Shown in pieces: positions 40,204 through 48,796 of a stretch of 64,000 nt of DNA (the first letter of the stretch is position 1; every line of letters starts with the position of its first letter). The position numbers and the translations under genes were made by a program. Where the stretch lies: positions 1,488,001 to 1,552,000 of the forward strand of contig NZ_CP032317.1 in the NCBI RefSeq assembly GCF_003574965.1, written 5' to 3'. The notes under the pieces are model-generated. The model was not told where the DNA came from, did not search any database, and worked only from the letters and a program-made list of their open reading frames with translations. This DNA is from Hymenobacter oligotrophus (GTDB lineage Bacteria > Bacteroidota > Bacteroidia > Cytophagales > Hymenobacteraceae).

Positions 40204-41010
40204 ATGATTGAAGTACACAACGTTCATAAGAGCTTCGGCGATTCGCCCATTCTCAGGGGCATTACCTGCACTTTCGAAACGGGCAAGTGCAACCTGGTGC
40301 TGGGCGGTTCGGGCACGGGCAAATCGGTGCTGCTCAAATGCATCGTGGGCTTGTTGAAGCCCGACATCGGCTCCATCACTTTCGACGGCACCATTTTCAC
40401 GAACAACAAAATTGAAATCCGGCAGGAAATCCGCAAACAGATCGGGATGCTGTTTCAGGCTTCGGCGTTGTTCGACTCCATGAACGTGTTCGAGAACGTA
40501 GAATTCCCGCTGCGGATGCTTACGCCCGACATGAGCAAGGAGGAGCGCCGCGACCGGGTGGAGTTTTGCTTGAAGCGCGTGGGCCTCGAAAACGCCGGCC
40601 CTAAAATGCCCTCTGAGTTATCGGGCGGCATGAAAAAGCGCGTGGGTATTGCACGGGCCATTGCGCCCAATTGCACCTACCTGTTCTGCGACGAGCCCAA
40701 CTCCGGCCTCGACCCGCTTACCAGCATCAAAATCGACGAGCTGATTTACGAAATCACCCACGAGTACGGCATCACCACCGTCATCATCACCCACGACATG
40801 AACTCGGTGGTGGAAATCGGCGACCATATCGTGTTTTTGCACAAGGGCCTGAAGCTGTGGGACGGCACCAAAGACGAAATCCTCAACGCCCAAGTGCCCG
40901 AGCTCAAAGACTTCATTTTCAGCAGCAGCCTGGTGCGCGCCGCCAAAAAAGTGGAGCAGGAAGGCGGCACCATCGAAACCAACGTGGGCGAACCGATCCA
41001 GGGCGAGTAA
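40204..41010 (+). CDS. mlaF: MlaF-type phospholipid ABC transporter ATPase
   Basis: A 268-residue ATPase with Walker A GGSGTGKSVLLKC (about residue 36), signature LSGGMKKRVGIARA (about 143) and Walker B YLFCDEPNSGLDP (about 160). The MKKR after the signature and DEPNSGLDP are typical of MlaF. It energises MlaE for lipid transport. The gene directly follows mlaE; the C-terminal tail (AAKKVEQEGG) is charged. Confidence 0.93.
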   Translation: MIEVHNVHKSFGDSPILRGITCTFETGKCNLVLGGSGTGKSVLLKCIVGLLKPDIGSITFDGTIFTNNKIEIRQEIRKQIGMLFQASALFDSMNVFENVEFPLRMLTPDMSKEERRDRVEFCLKRVGLENAGPKMPSELSGGMKKRVGIARAIAPNCTYLFCDEPNSGLDPLTSIKIDELIYEITHEYGITTVIITHDMNSVVEIGDHIVFLHKGLKLWDGTKDEILNAQVPELKDFIFSSSLVRAAKKVEQEGGTIETNVGEPIQGE

Positions 41011-41065
41011 GCGGCCCCCTAACTTGGGCTGAACACGCGTGGCGTTACAATAGCTTCATAACCTG

Positions 41066-41623
41066 CTACCAGCCCATGCGCTTGCGCAGGCTGGTAATGT
41101 GCGCCACGTGGTGACGCCCGTGCCACGCGTACATTACCAAGGCTTGGTCGAGGCGAATGGTTTGCTGCATGCCGGGGTGGTACCACGTGCGCAGCCATTG
41201 CTCGTCGGTTAGCTGGCTGATGAGCACCACCCAGCGGGCGTGCAAGGCATCGAGCAGAATGAGCGACACGTCGGGCGGCACAATGGCCACGTCGGGCAGC
41301 TCGGCCCAGCCGGCTTCGTCGTAGGGCTTAATGGTGGGGTTATCTTCGGTGAGGGCCAGCCGGAAGCGCATGTAGCTGTTCAGGTGCGAATCGGGCAGGT
41401 GGTGCAGCACTTGCCGCACCGACCAGCCACCCGGCCGGTACGGCGTGTCGAACTGAATGCCGTTGAGGCCGTCGAGGGCTTGGCGCAGCTCCGTGGGCAA
41501 GGCCATCAGTTGCTGAATGTACACGGCACGCTCCTCGGCCGTGAGCGGTTGCTCGGGCAGGCTGTAGTGGCCGATGGGGTAACGCAAGTCCTGCTCGGCG
41601 GCAGCGGTTTCGGGTGCAGACAT
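41066..41623 (-). CDS. DinB/YfiT-type putative metal-dependent hydrolase
   Basis: A 185-residue four-helix protein with SVRQVLHHLPDSHLNSYMRFRLAL (about residue 68) and YAWHGRHHVAHITSLR (about 165). The His residues HxxxxxS..H and HxxxH form the three-His metal site of the DinB/YfiT superfamily. Relatives include bacillithiol transferases and hydrolases of uncertain substrate. The ATG at 41623 gives the family-like start with a long acidic N-terminus. It is not clearly part of an operon. Confidence 0.85.
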   Translation of the reverse strand: MSAPETAAAEQDLRYPIGHYSLPEQPLTAEERAVYIQQLMALPTELRQALDGLNGIQFDTPYRPGGWSVRQVLHHLPDSHLNSYMRFRLALTEDNPTIKPYDEAGWAELPDVAIVPPDVSLILLDALHARWVVLISQLTDEQWLRTWYHPGMQQTIRLDQALVMYAWHGRHHVAHITSLRKRMGW

Positions 41624-41787
41624 CTTAACTCAAAAAGTAGCGGGTAAACGAAGGCGCAAGTCTACTGAATTAGCCCCACGTGTGCACGCCAACCCGCACC
41701 GCCCTAGGTAACAAATACACCAGCCGGCACTGGCAGCCCCTGCCCCCAAGGTGCGCACCTTCCACCTAGGGTTACTTGCTCGCAAAA

Positions 41788-41829
41788 AGCAGCGGCCTGC
41801 CCTTGCCGAAGCAAAAGCAGGCCGCTGCT
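41788..41829 (-). terminator. terminator after the bifunctional-nuclease gene
   Basis: AGCAGCGGCCTGC and GCAGGCCGCTGCT form a 13-bp perfect stem; read on the minus strand it ends in TTTTTGCG. The stop of the gene at 41852 lies 22 bases before it. Confidence 0.85.
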
Positions 41830-41851
41830 GAAAACCAATGGGCGCAGGCGC

Positions 41852-42478
41852 TTACTCCTTGCCGCCGTTGCGCTTGTTCAATTCGTCGCGGATTTTAGCC
41901 GCCTTCTCGTAGTCTTCGCGCTCGAGTGCCTGGGCCAGCATCTTGGTCAGCTCGTCGAGCGACACTTGCCCGCTGGGTTCGCGGGTTTCGGTGGCCTCGG
42001 GGCGGGTGCTGCCGGTTTCGTCGTCATCGTCGTCATCGTCGTCGTCCGACTCGGCGCCCTCGTCCAAGTCCGACAAAATGATGCCGGCTTCGCTCATCAC
42101 GCTTTCAACCGTATAAATCGGAACCCCGAAGCGCAAGCCAATGGCAATGGCATCGGAAGGCCGCGAGTCCAGCTCAAACGTGTTGGCGCCGTCGGTGCAC
42201 ACGATTTTCGAGTAGAACACGCCTTCTTTCAGGTCGGAAATCAGCACTTCGATAATGCTCACGTTTACCTGCTCGGCAAACGACTTGAACAAATCGTGGG
42301 TAAGCGGACGGTTCGGGTTGATTTTCTCGATCTGGATGGCAATGCTCTGCGCTTCGAACATGCCGATAATGATGGGCAGGCGCCGGTTGCCGTGCCGCTC
42401 GCCCAGGATTAGAGCAAACGACCCCGACTGCGATTGGCTCGACGACAAGCCCAGTATTTCGAGCTGAATTTTTTTCAA
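41852..42478 (-). CDS. bifunctional-nuclease-domain (DUF151) protein with UVR motif
   Basis: A 208-residue protein. Residues 1-135 are a BFN domain (KIQLEILGLSSSQSQSGSFALILGERHGNRRLPIIIGMFEAQSIAIQIE, DSRPSDAIAIGLRFGVPIY); this fold in plants and bacteria has been reported to cut single-stranded DNA or RNA. An acidic linker with nine consecutive Asp residues (about 142-152) leads to a C-terminal UVR motif (LTKMLAQALEREDYEKAAKIRDELNKR) like that of UvrB/UvrC. BFN-UVR fusions are common in Bacteroidota; their exact role is uncertain. It lies behind etfA, after a repeat. Confidence 0.88.
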   Translation of the reverse strand: MKKIQLEILGLSSSQSQSGSFALILGERHGNRRLPIIIGMFEAQSIAIQIEKINPNRPLTHDLFKSFAEQVNVSIIEVLISDLKEGVFYSKIVCTDGANTFELDSRPSDAIAIGLRFGVPIYTVESVMSEAGIILSDLDEGAESDDDDDDDDDETGSTRPEATETREPSGQVSLDELTKMLAQALEREDYEKAAKIRDELNKRNGGKE

Positions 42479-42481
42479 GGG

Positions 42482-42618
42482 ACTTGGGTGCTTAGGGTCT
42501 GGGGGGCTGGGGTAAATACGAAACCTGGGGACTTACGGCCGTGCACCGGGCGCGTTGCAGCCTGTTGCAACGGCTGTGGGTGTTTGCGGCCCTAAGTCCC
42601 AAGCTCCTACGTCCCTAG
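42482..42618. repeat. heptamer/octamer-built inverted repeat upstream of the BFN gene
   Basis: The left arm runs in about 8-bp units (ACTTGGGT, GCTTAGGG, TCTGGGGG, GCTGGGGT). The right arm has CCCTAAGT, CCCAAGCT, CCTACGT, CCCTAGCT. GGGGACTTACGGCC near 42537 pairs with GGCCCTAAGTCCC near 42588. It fills the gap to etfA. Confidence 0.75.
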
Positions 42619-43592
42619 CTCAGGTCCTTAACGGCCTGGGTCAGCTTGGGCAGCACGTCGAACACGTCGCCCACAATGCCGTAATCGGCCGCTTTGAAGA
42701 ACGGTGCCTCGGGGTCTTTGTTGATTACTACAATGACTTTGGAGGAGTTAACGCCCGCTAAGTGCTGAATAGCGCCCGAAATGCCGCAAGCAATGTACAG
42801 GTTCGGCGAAACGGTGATGCCGGTTTGGCCCACGTGCTCGTGGTGGGGGCGCCAGTCAACATCGGATACGGGTTTGGAGCAGGCCGTAGCGGCACCTAGG
42901 GCCTTAGCCAGCTCCTCGATGAGGTGCCAGTTTTCGGGGCCTTTCATGCCGCGGCCGCCCGATACCACCTTGTCGGCTTCGGGCAGCGGTACGCCGCCGG
43001 TTTGCTCCTGCATGATTACCTGCTTGGGCGCGTCGGCAAAGTCGGCATCGGCCAACTGCGCCGAGAACGACTGCACTTGCGCGGTTTGGCCGGCGTTGTG
43101 CAGGGCCTCAATGCTGTTTTTCTTAACGGCAATGATTTTGCGGTCGTTTACCAGCACCACGTCGGAGAAGGCCTTGCCCGAGTAGGCACCGCGCTTCACC
43201 GTAAACTTGCCGCCCTCTACGCGGGGCAACTCCACCACGTTGGTGGCCAGGCTGGCCTGCAGGCGCACGGCCAGGCGCGAGCCTACCGAGGTGCCGATGT
43301 TGCTGTTGGCCAGCACAATTACCTGGGCCTGCTCCTGCTTGGCGGCGGCCGCGATGAGCTTGGTGTAGGCGCCGTTTACAAATTCTTTCAGGCGGGCATC
43401 GTTGTCGTACAGCACTTTGCCAATGCCTTGCTCACCAAGGCTGGCCAGGCTGGCTTCCGAGGCTTCGCCCACGGCAACAGCTGTAGCGGTGGTACCTAGT
43501 GCCTGGGCTACTTGTGCCCCGTACGAGGCCACTTCGAGCGAAGACTTTTTTACTTCGCCCTTATCGCATTCTACTACTACGAGTACAGACAT
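42615..43592 (-). CDS. etfA: electron transfer flavoprotein alpha subunit
   Basis: The 325-residue subunit has the FAD-binding C-terminal domain with VVSGGRGMKGPENWHLIEELAKALGAATACSKPVSDVDW (about residue 210-250) and GQTGITVSPNLYIACGISGAIQHLAG (about 262-287), the conserved ETF-alpha features. With etfB it takes electrons from acyl-CoA dehydrogenases and passes them to an oxidoreductase at the membrane. The etfB gene lies upstream on the same strand behind a repeat element. The ATG at 43592 gives MSVLVVVECDKGEVKKSSLE. Confidence 0.95.
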   Translation of the reverse strand: MSVLVVVECDKGEVKKSSLEVASYGAQVAQALGTTATAVAVGEASEASLASLGEQGIGKVLYDNDARLKEFVNGAYTKLIAAAAKQEQAQVIVLANSNIGTSVGSRLAVRLQASLATNVVELPRVEGGKFTVKRGAYSGKAFSDVVLVNDRKIIAVKKNSIEALHNAGQTAQVQSFSAQLADADFADAPKQVIMQEQTGGVPLPEADKVVSGGRGMKGPENWHLIEELAKALGAATACSKPVSDVDWRPHHEHVGQTGITVSPNLYIACGISGAIQHLAGVNSSKVIVVINKDPEAPFFKAADYGIVGDVFDVLPKLTQAVKDLS

Positions 43593-43602
43593 TTTCGGAG
43601 AG

Positions 43603-43713
43603 GTTAGAAGTTAGAGCTCAGAGCTAAGAAAGGGTTTGCAAAGCGCCTCAGTGTCAAGAACCAACGTGGCAATACTTGGTTCTGAGCTCTAATATCTCAG
43701 TTCTGAAATTAGA
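43603..43713. repeat. heptamer-built inverted repeat between etfB and etfA
   Basis: Left arm units GTTAGAA, GTTAGAG, CTCAGAG, CTAAGAA (43603-43630). Right arm units GTTCTGA, GCTCTAA, TATCTCA, GTTCTGA, AATTAGA (43679-43713). The right arm ends on the etfB stop codon. Confidence 0.85.
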
Positions 43714-44446
43714 TAACTTTGGCTTCGTTGCGCAGCAAACGAATCAGCTCGCCGGCGTTTTCGGCTTCGATTAGCTTTACGCCTTGCTTTTTGGGCGGCA
43801 GGGCGTACTCCACTACTTCGGTTGCGGCGCCCTGGCCCGTGGCTTCCACCACTTTCAGCGGCTTGGTGCGGGCCGTCATGATGCCGCGCATGTTCGGGAT
43901 ACGGGGTTCGCACATCGGCTCCTGGCACGAAACCACGAAGGGCGTTTGCACCTCCACGATTTCCTTGCCGCCCTCGATTTCGCGCTCCAGCGTAGCCGAG
44001 TTGCCGCTCATGTCTAGCTTCATGGCAGGGGCCACCGTCGGGATGCCGAGCAGCTCGCCTACCATGCCGTGCACCTGGAAGCCGTTGTAGTCGATGCTTT
44101 CTTTGCCCATCAGGATGACGTCGTAGCCACCGTCTTTGGCCACGGCAGCAATTTGCTGGGCCACGAAGAACGCGTCGGTGGGTTTGGCATTCACGCGGAT
44201 GGCGTCGTCGGCGCCAATGGCCAGGGCCTTGCGGATGTTGGGCTCGGTATCGGCCTCGCCTACGTTGAGTACCGTAACGGTGCCGCCGAGTTGTTCCTTG
44301 AGCTCGATGGCGCGGGTGAGGGCGTATTCATCCCAAGGGTTAATCACAAACTGAACGCCAGCCTTGTTCAACTCCTTGTTATCGGGCGTGAACGTAATTT
44401 TGGTGGTGGTGTCGGGAACGTTGCTGATGCAAACGAGGAACTTCAT
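43709..44446 (-). CDS. etfB: electron transfer flavoprotein beta subunit
   Basis: A 245-residue protein, MKFLVCISNVPDTTTKITFT, with NPWDEYALTRAIELKEQ (about 37), ILMGKESIDYNGFQVHGMVGELLGIPTVA (about 115) and the ETF-beta signature VVSCQEPMCEPRIPNMRGIMTARTKPLKV (about 168-198). It holds the AMP or second cofactor of the ETF heterodimer. It is the first gene of the etfBA pair, with a short upstream gap shared with the divergent TPR gene. Confidence 0.95.
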   Translation of the reverse strand: MKFLVCISNVPDTTTKITFTPDNKELNKAGVQFVINPWDEYALTRAIELKEQLGGTVTVLNVGEADTEPNIRKALAIGADDAIRVNAKPTDAFFVAQQIAAVAKDGGYDVILMGKESIDYNGFQVHGMVGELLGIPTVAPAMKLDMSGNSATLEREIEGGKEIVEVQTPFVVSCQEPMCEPRIPNMRGIMTARTKPLKVVEATGQGAATEVVEYALPPKKQGVKLIEAENAGELIRLLRNEAKVI

Positions 44447-44519
44447 CAGGTCTGCTTATAAGTCAAAAGATGCGGGGAAGCCCCTAATTTCGGGCCGAAG
44501 ATACTGGAAAATCCTGCCG

Positions 44520-44861
44520 ATGGAAACCTCCCCGAGCCGCCTCCAGCAATTGCTGGCTTTCTACGAAGAAGATCCGAACGACCCGTTCACGGTATACGCC
44601 ATTGCTACCGAATACCGTTCGGCGGGCAATGCCGATGCTGCCTGGCAGTTTTACCAAAAACTTCTGCTTGAACACCCTGATTACGTGGGCACTTACTACC
44701 ACGCCGGCAAGCTGAAGCAAGAACTAGGCGCCGCCGCCGAAGCCGAACAAATTTTTCGGGCCGGATTGGTAACGGCCCGCAAAGCTGGCCAAATGCACGC
44801 CGCCTCCGAGCTGCAGCAGGCACTCAACCAACTGCTCGGCCTCGATTACGAAGACGATTAA
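44520..44861 (+). CDS. tetratricopeptide-repeat protein
   Basis: From the ATG at 44520 (METSPSRLQQLLAFYEED) a 113-residue protein of about three TPR helices (PNDPFTVYAIATEYRSAGNADAAWQFYQKLLLEHPDYVGTYYHAGKLKQELG). It is cytosolic and probably a scaffold; no partner can be named. The gene is divergent from etfB. A stem-loop follows. Confidence 0.75.
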   Translation: METSPSRLQQLLAFYEEDPNDPFTVYAIATEYRSAGNADAAWQFYQKLLLEHPDYVGTYYHAGKLKQELGAAAEAEQIFRAGLVTARKAGQMHAASELQQALNQLLGLDYEDD

Positions 44862-44882
44862 GCAAAGCAGCTTCCGTAGGAG

Positions 44883-44918
44883 CGCCATAAAACCGGCCTT
44901 GACACCGGTTTTGTGGCG
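44883..44918 (+). terminator. terminator after the TPR gene
   Basis: CGCCA...TGGCG outside and AAAACCGG...CCGGTTTT inside form a two-part stem, directly after the stop region. Confidence 0.65.
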
Positions 44919-45046
44919 TGTTGCTATCGGCTAGGGCACGGTTGCGCCGCGCGGCTTTCGGGCCCTAGGTGCAGGGCAAGGGCTAAGGCCGGGTGCAATG
45001 ATTCGGTGTTTGTGCGTTATTTGGCTTGCCCAAACGTCAGCGCGCC

Positions 45047-45313
45047 ATGGCCTCCCCCTTTTTTGTTCGCATCGATTACGGCCAAGGCTTCCTTGTGGTG
45101 GTGCTGGGCTGCATGGCCACGGGCGAAGTGCGCTGGCAGCGCCGCTTTCCGGCGGTGTTGTGGGAAATGCTCCCGCCCGAGGACACAGCCGATTTGTTGG
45201 CCGATGCCTTTTTTCTGGAGCATCCGCACATGGCCAACGACGCCTTGTTTCGGGCCCGTTTTTCAGCCGATCTGCAACTAGCGCTGGAGTCGTACCCGGC
45301 TCAGGCGTACTAA
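45047..45313 (+). CDS. small protein of unknown function
   Basis: An 88-residue frame from the ATG at 45047 (MASPFFVRIDYGQGFLVVVLG). It has alternating hydrophobic residues and an acidic middle. No motif or family is recognised; it may be a small cytosolic protein. The composition is native. Confidence 0.45.
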   Translation: MASPFFVRIDYGQGFLVVVLGCMATGEVRWQRRFPAVLWEMLPPEDTADLLADAFFLEHPHMANDALFRARFSADLQLALESYPAQAY

Positions 45314-45402
45314 GCTAACTTGCTGTTGAGCTTGCAATTAGCCGAAACCTGCCGGCTTTGCACGGGGTAAAAGAATGGATCAACCAAAATCCATTCGCAC
45401 CC

Positions 45403-46275
45403 ATGGCTCATCACCAAAAGCTTCGGACCGACGACTTCGACGAGCGCGGCCGCAACCAATACGAGCACAACGACAGCCGCCGCAGTGGCCGCGCCGACGA
45501 CACCTACGAGCAGCGCAACTACGGCAACAGCCGCGAAGGCGAATCGGGGCGTAGCTCCTACGCAAGCTCGGGCCGCGTGGGCGCCTACGGCCAAAACAAC
45601 CAAGGCCCCAACCAAGGCGACCAGACGCGCCACGACCAGCACCGCGAGCAGGATTACCGCGGCAACCGCAGCCGCTACGAGGACGATAACGACCGACGCG
45701 GCATGACCGGCGACTATGACCAAGGCCAGGGCCGCAGTTACGGCCGCGCCGTACAGCAGCAAGGCGAGTTTCAGTACTACACCCGCGACAACGCCCAGTT
45801 TCGCGGATACCCCGACGACGACGACCGCCGCCAGTACGCCACTCGCCAAGACGATGCCCCCTCCTACGTGCACTACCAGCACCAGCGCCCGGGCGGCATA
45901 ACCCCGCGCGACTACCATAGCGACGATGCCCGCGTGCGCGGAAACGAAGCCTCGCGCGGCCGCGACCAGTACTCGCGCGGGTTTGCCGACCGCGGCCACA
46001 ACCCCTACGCCAGCGGCTACGACCAGCGCTCCGGCGGCGGCAACAATGAGCGCAGCGGGTACGAAGACCGCCGCGGCCACAGCGGCTACGAAGAACGCGA
46101 CAACCGCCGCAACGACCGAGACGAACGCAACAGCCGCCAAGAGTTCGGCTACGGCAACGACTACTCCAGCTCGCTCTACGACGACAACAGCCGCAACCGA
46201 ACCAACCGCGCCTACGACAACGACGACGACCGCAACCGCGGCTACAACAACCCCGACGAGCGCCGCAGGCGCTAG
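45403..46275 (+). CDS. highly charged, intrinsically disordered protein
   Basis: From the ATG at 45403 (MAHHQKLRTDDFDERGRNQ) about 290 residues, of which most are Arg, Asp, Gly, Asn, Tyr, Ser, Gln and Glu. There are almost no Ile/Leu/Val/Cys/Trp, so no fold is expected. RG, RY/YR, DDD and SGYEDR-like segments recur (SGYEDRRGHSGYEERDNRRN). Net charge is close to balanced. No signal peptide or membrane helix. It could be a hydrophilin-like or condensate-forming protein, by composition only. The opposite strand is also open here, because of the biased composition; this direction has the more natural protein. Confidence 0.6.
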   Translation: MAHHQKLRTDDFDERGRNQYEHNDSRRSGRADDTYEQRNYGNSREGESGRSSYASSGRVGAYGQNNQGPNQGDQTRHDQHREQDYRGNRSRYEDDNDRRGMTGDYDQGQGRSYGRAVQQQGEFQYYTRDNAQFRGYPDDDDRRQYATRQDDAPSYVHYQHQRPGGITPRDYHSDDARVRGNEASRGRDQYSRGFADRGHNPYASGYDQRSGGGNNERSGYEDRRGHSGYEERDNRRNDRDERNSRQEFGYGNDYSSSLYDDNSRNRTNRAYDNDDDRNRGYNNPDERRRR

Positions 46276-46303
46276 CAATAGTTACTGAACCCCGCAAGCA
46301 AAG

Positions 46304-46335
46304 CAGCCCGGCACCTTGAGGTGCCGGGCTGTTTT
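46304..46335 (+). terminator. terminator after the disordered-protein gene
   Basis: CAGCCCGGCACC and GGTGCCGGGCTG form a 12-bp stem with a TTGA loop, followed by TTTT. Confidence 0.9.
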
Positions 46336-46495
46336 GCTTGCGGAGCCAGCCAGGCACTAGGCCACCGAGCAAGCCACAACAGAACGTTAATCAATTGTCA
46401 CCCTGATTATTATTACTCTGTATGCGCTGGCCTTTGGTATCAGAAAGGTAACTTACTATTTACCCAAGCAACTCCTTCCCTGCTGTGGCTTAACC

Positions 46496-46708
46496 ATGGA
46501 AAACCTAACCGAAACCCAAGCCCGCGCCTACGTGCACCAATGGCTCAGCAACCACCCCGAGCGCATTGAGGGCCGGCGTGCCAATTCGTTTGCGCTGCGG
46601 CAGTGGCACGATGCCGCCGTGCTCCGCCTGCGCCAGGGCATTGCGGCCGATGCCGAGTTTATCCTCAACCGCTTCGCTACCAAATCGGAAACGCACTCCA
46701 TGGGGTAA
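46496..46708 (+). CDS. small cytosolic protein of unknown function
   Basis: A 70-residue helical protein (MENLTETQARAYVHQWLSNHPERIEG). Its charge and helix pattern suggest a folded domain, but no family is recognised. It has no obvious operon partner. Confidence 0.5.
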   Translation: MENLTETQARAYVHQWLSNHPERIEGRRANSFALRQWHDAAVLRLRQGIAADAEFILNRFATKSETHSMG

Positions 46709-46753
46709 CGCGGCCCGCCTAGGTGCTTTTGCTTATAACACCGATCGGGCAGC

Positions 46754-47683
46754 CTATTTCTGCTCGGTGTAGTTCTGGAAGGTGTATAGAAAGCCCAACG
46801 ACAGGGTTTGGCTAGCCTGAATTTTCGTGTCCTGATCGTAGTCGTACAGGCCGATGCCCGTAACGGCCACGTTGATGTAGCGGTTTACTTTGGCCGTAAT
46901 GGCCAGCTCCAGGCGGTGGTCGATTTTGCGCCAGTTTAGTTTCTCGTAGTTGGCAAAAAGCAAATAGCGGCCTTTTAGGGTCACGTTTTGCATAATTTCC
47001 TTGTCGAATTCCGACAGCACTTGCAGGGCCAGAATTTCGTAGCGCACCTGCCGGGGCGGGCGCACGCCGTACGGGCTGTCGCCCACGGTAGCTACAAAGC
47101 GCCGCGGGTCGTTTACAACGGTAATGCGCGGCGAAAACGGCGAGAGGCGCAGCTTGAAAAACGTGGCCGGGTGGTACTCGAACCCGTACGACGAGGTAAT
47201 AAACGCGGGCGCAAACCACGACGACACAAAGCGCGCCCGCTCGGTGCCGGCCGAGTCTTTTTTGTACTCGTAGCCCGGCGCAAACTGCGTAAGCAAGTTC
47301 AGCGAAGCAAACATATCCCAGTCGGAGCTGATGCTGTAGCCGTACTTGGTGTCGAGGAACAGACGGTCGAGGTTTTTGCGGTAGCCCTGCCCCTTGTTGT
47401 GGGCAAAGGCAAACAGCACATCGGCTTGGTTATCCCAGCTGTTGCGGCCCAGCCGGTAATTGGCCTGCGTGTTTAGCAAGCCGTTCAGGCCCAAAAAGCT
47501 AACGCCGCCGCCTTTCCAGTTATCGGAAAGCAGCGCCTCGCTGATGTTCAAAGAAGCTTTCAGCTTGGTGCGCCACGGCGAAACCGTATCGGGCGGGGCG
47601 GTTAATTCAATTTGCGCTTGGGCGGTGCCAGCACACCAGAGCAGGCCTAAGGCGAGCAGCCAACGGGTAACAATCCATTTCAT
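46754..47683 (-). CDS. DUF3078-type outer-membrane beta-barrel protein
   Basis: The 309-residue protein from the ATG at 47683 starts with a signal peptide (MKWIVTRWLLALGLLWCAGTAQAQ). The SDNWKGGGVSFLGLNGLLNTQANYRLGRNSWDNQADVLFAF segment (about residues 53-95) is characteristic of DUF3078. Alternating strands follow and the last strand ends with aromatic residues. The function is unknown; the family is widespread in Bacteroidota envelopes. A promoter-like CATCTTTG lies just before the start. Confidence 0.85.
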   Translation of the reverse strand: MKWIVTRWLLALGLLWCAGTAQAQIELTAPPDTVSPWRTKLKASLNISEALLSDNWKGGGVSFLGLNGLLNTQANYRLGRNSWDNQADVLFAFAHNKGQGYRKNLDRLFLDTKYGYSISSDWDMFASLNLLTQFAPGYEYKKDSAGTERARFVSSWFAPAFITSSYGFEYHPATFFKLRLSPFSPRITVVNDPRRFVATVGDSPYGVRPPRQVRYEILALQVLSEFDKEIMQNVTLKGRYLLFANYEKLNWRKIDHRLELAITAKVNRYINVAVTGIGLYDYDQDTKIQASQTLSLGFLYTFQNYTEQK

Positions 47684-47876
47684 GATGCGGCAAAGATGCT
47701 TAGCCCGGCCGAGCTTCGGCACAGGCGCGGTCCGGTTATCGACGGGTAGCGGGAGCATGCGCACCAACTTCCTCAAATAAGCCAAAGCTATCTTGCCTTG
47801 GTTTAGTGTTTGTATCAAATTCGGCTGCAGAGCTGCTGTTCTTGAACTATGCCGGGATTTTGGCTGTCGGAGGTGA

Positions 47877-48692
47877 ATGCGGAAGACCACCTTGCCCTTG
47901 CTCAGCGGCGTACTGCTGCTGGGTGCCCACAGCAACCTACAGGCCCAAACCCCGGACGCGCACAATAACCTAGACGCGCCTTTTGTGCGCCACATTCGGC
48001 CCGACCGCCCCGGCCAAACCGTAACCACCAGCATGTTGCGGCCCGGGCAGTTTCAGGTAGAGGTAGGCACGCAGCGCGAGCTGCCCGCTGCGGGTTTGGG
48101 CACTACCGCCTCGGTGGGTCTGCTGCGCGTTGGCTTCTTCAATCACATGGAGCTCCGCTTGGCGCAAGGCTACGTACACCAGCCGCCCCGCCCCACGCGC
48201 GAGGGGGCGCCAACGGTAGCTTTCGGCTTGGCGCCGCTTATCCTAGGTGCCAAATGGCTGGCCTCCACAAGGCAAGATGCCCGCTCGCAGGTAGTGTTTC
48301 TGACGGAGCTGACCCTGCCCCAAACCGGCGACCGAAGCCTACACCTGACCAAGCCGCTGGCTGCCGCCCGGGCCTTGGTATCGCAGCAAATTGGGCAGCG
48401 CTACGGGCTGGAGGCCAACCTGGGGTTCAGCCAGAGCGGGTTTCGGGCGGCCGACACCAAGCAAGGGCAGTTTTTGTACACGCTGGCGCTCAACGGGCCC
48501 CTAGGTAAGCGCTTTGGCTTTTTTGCTGAGGGCTACGGCACCGGGCGGGGCAGCTACACCTACGGCACCACGGCCGGCCTAAACTGGCGTCCATTGCCCG
48601 GCTTACGCCTCGATGTAACGGCCGGACGCACACTCGGGGGCCACCAACATACCACCTTTGGCGGCGGATTAAGCTTACGGTTGCCGCACTAG
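47877..48692 (+). CDS. outer-membrane beta-barrel protein of the phenol-pathway MetA-like type
   Basis: A 271-residue exported protein (signal peptide MRKTTLPLLSGVLLLGAHSNLQAQ) with IRPDRPGQTVTTSMLRPGQFQVEVGTQRELP near the start, a pattern seen in Bacteroidota barrel proteins annotated as transporter family or MetA-pathway-of-phenol-degradation-like. Aromatic-rich strand segments continue to the C-terminus (TTFGGGLSLRL). The ATG at 47877 is preceded by GGAGGTGA. No substrate is known. It lies divergent from the DUF3078 gene. Confidence 0.7.
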   Translation: MRKTTLPLLSGVLLLGAHSNLQAQTPDAHNNLDAPFVRHIRPDRPGQTVTTSMLRPGQFQVEVGTQRELPAAGLGTTASVGLLRVGFFNHMELRLAQGYVHQPPRPTREGAPTVAFGLAPLILGAKWLASTRQDARSQVVFLTELTLPQTGDRSLHLTKPLAAARALVSQQIGQRYGLEANLGFSQSGFRAADTKQGQFLYTLALNGPLGKRFGFFAEGYGTGRGSYTYGTTAGLNWRPLPGLRLDVTAGRTLGGHQHTTFGGGLSLRLPH

Positions 48693-48717
48693 CTTTTGCT
48701 GTAAATCTCCCGCCCGT

Positions 48718-48735
48718 ATCACATCATCATGTGAT
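48718..48735. promoter_or_regulatory. perfect palindrome upstream of the small secreted protein
   Basis: ATCACAT, CATC, ATGTGAT form an exact 7-4-7 inverted repeat 62 bases before the ATG at 48797. It may be an operator. Confidence 0.35.
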
Positions 48736-48796
48736 TGGCTACACGGCGCATCATTCATAGGTTTGTCCTATTACATAATTGATAAAGGCAAGCTTT

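Noticed and set aside
45310-46372. Long open frames on the minus strand opposite the disordered-protein gene, one Val/Ala-rich and one Arg/Gly/Cys-rich
   Set aside because: They arise because GAC/CGC/GGC-type codons are open in all frames; the products have no plausible start or composition. The plus-strand frame has a better start and its own terminator.
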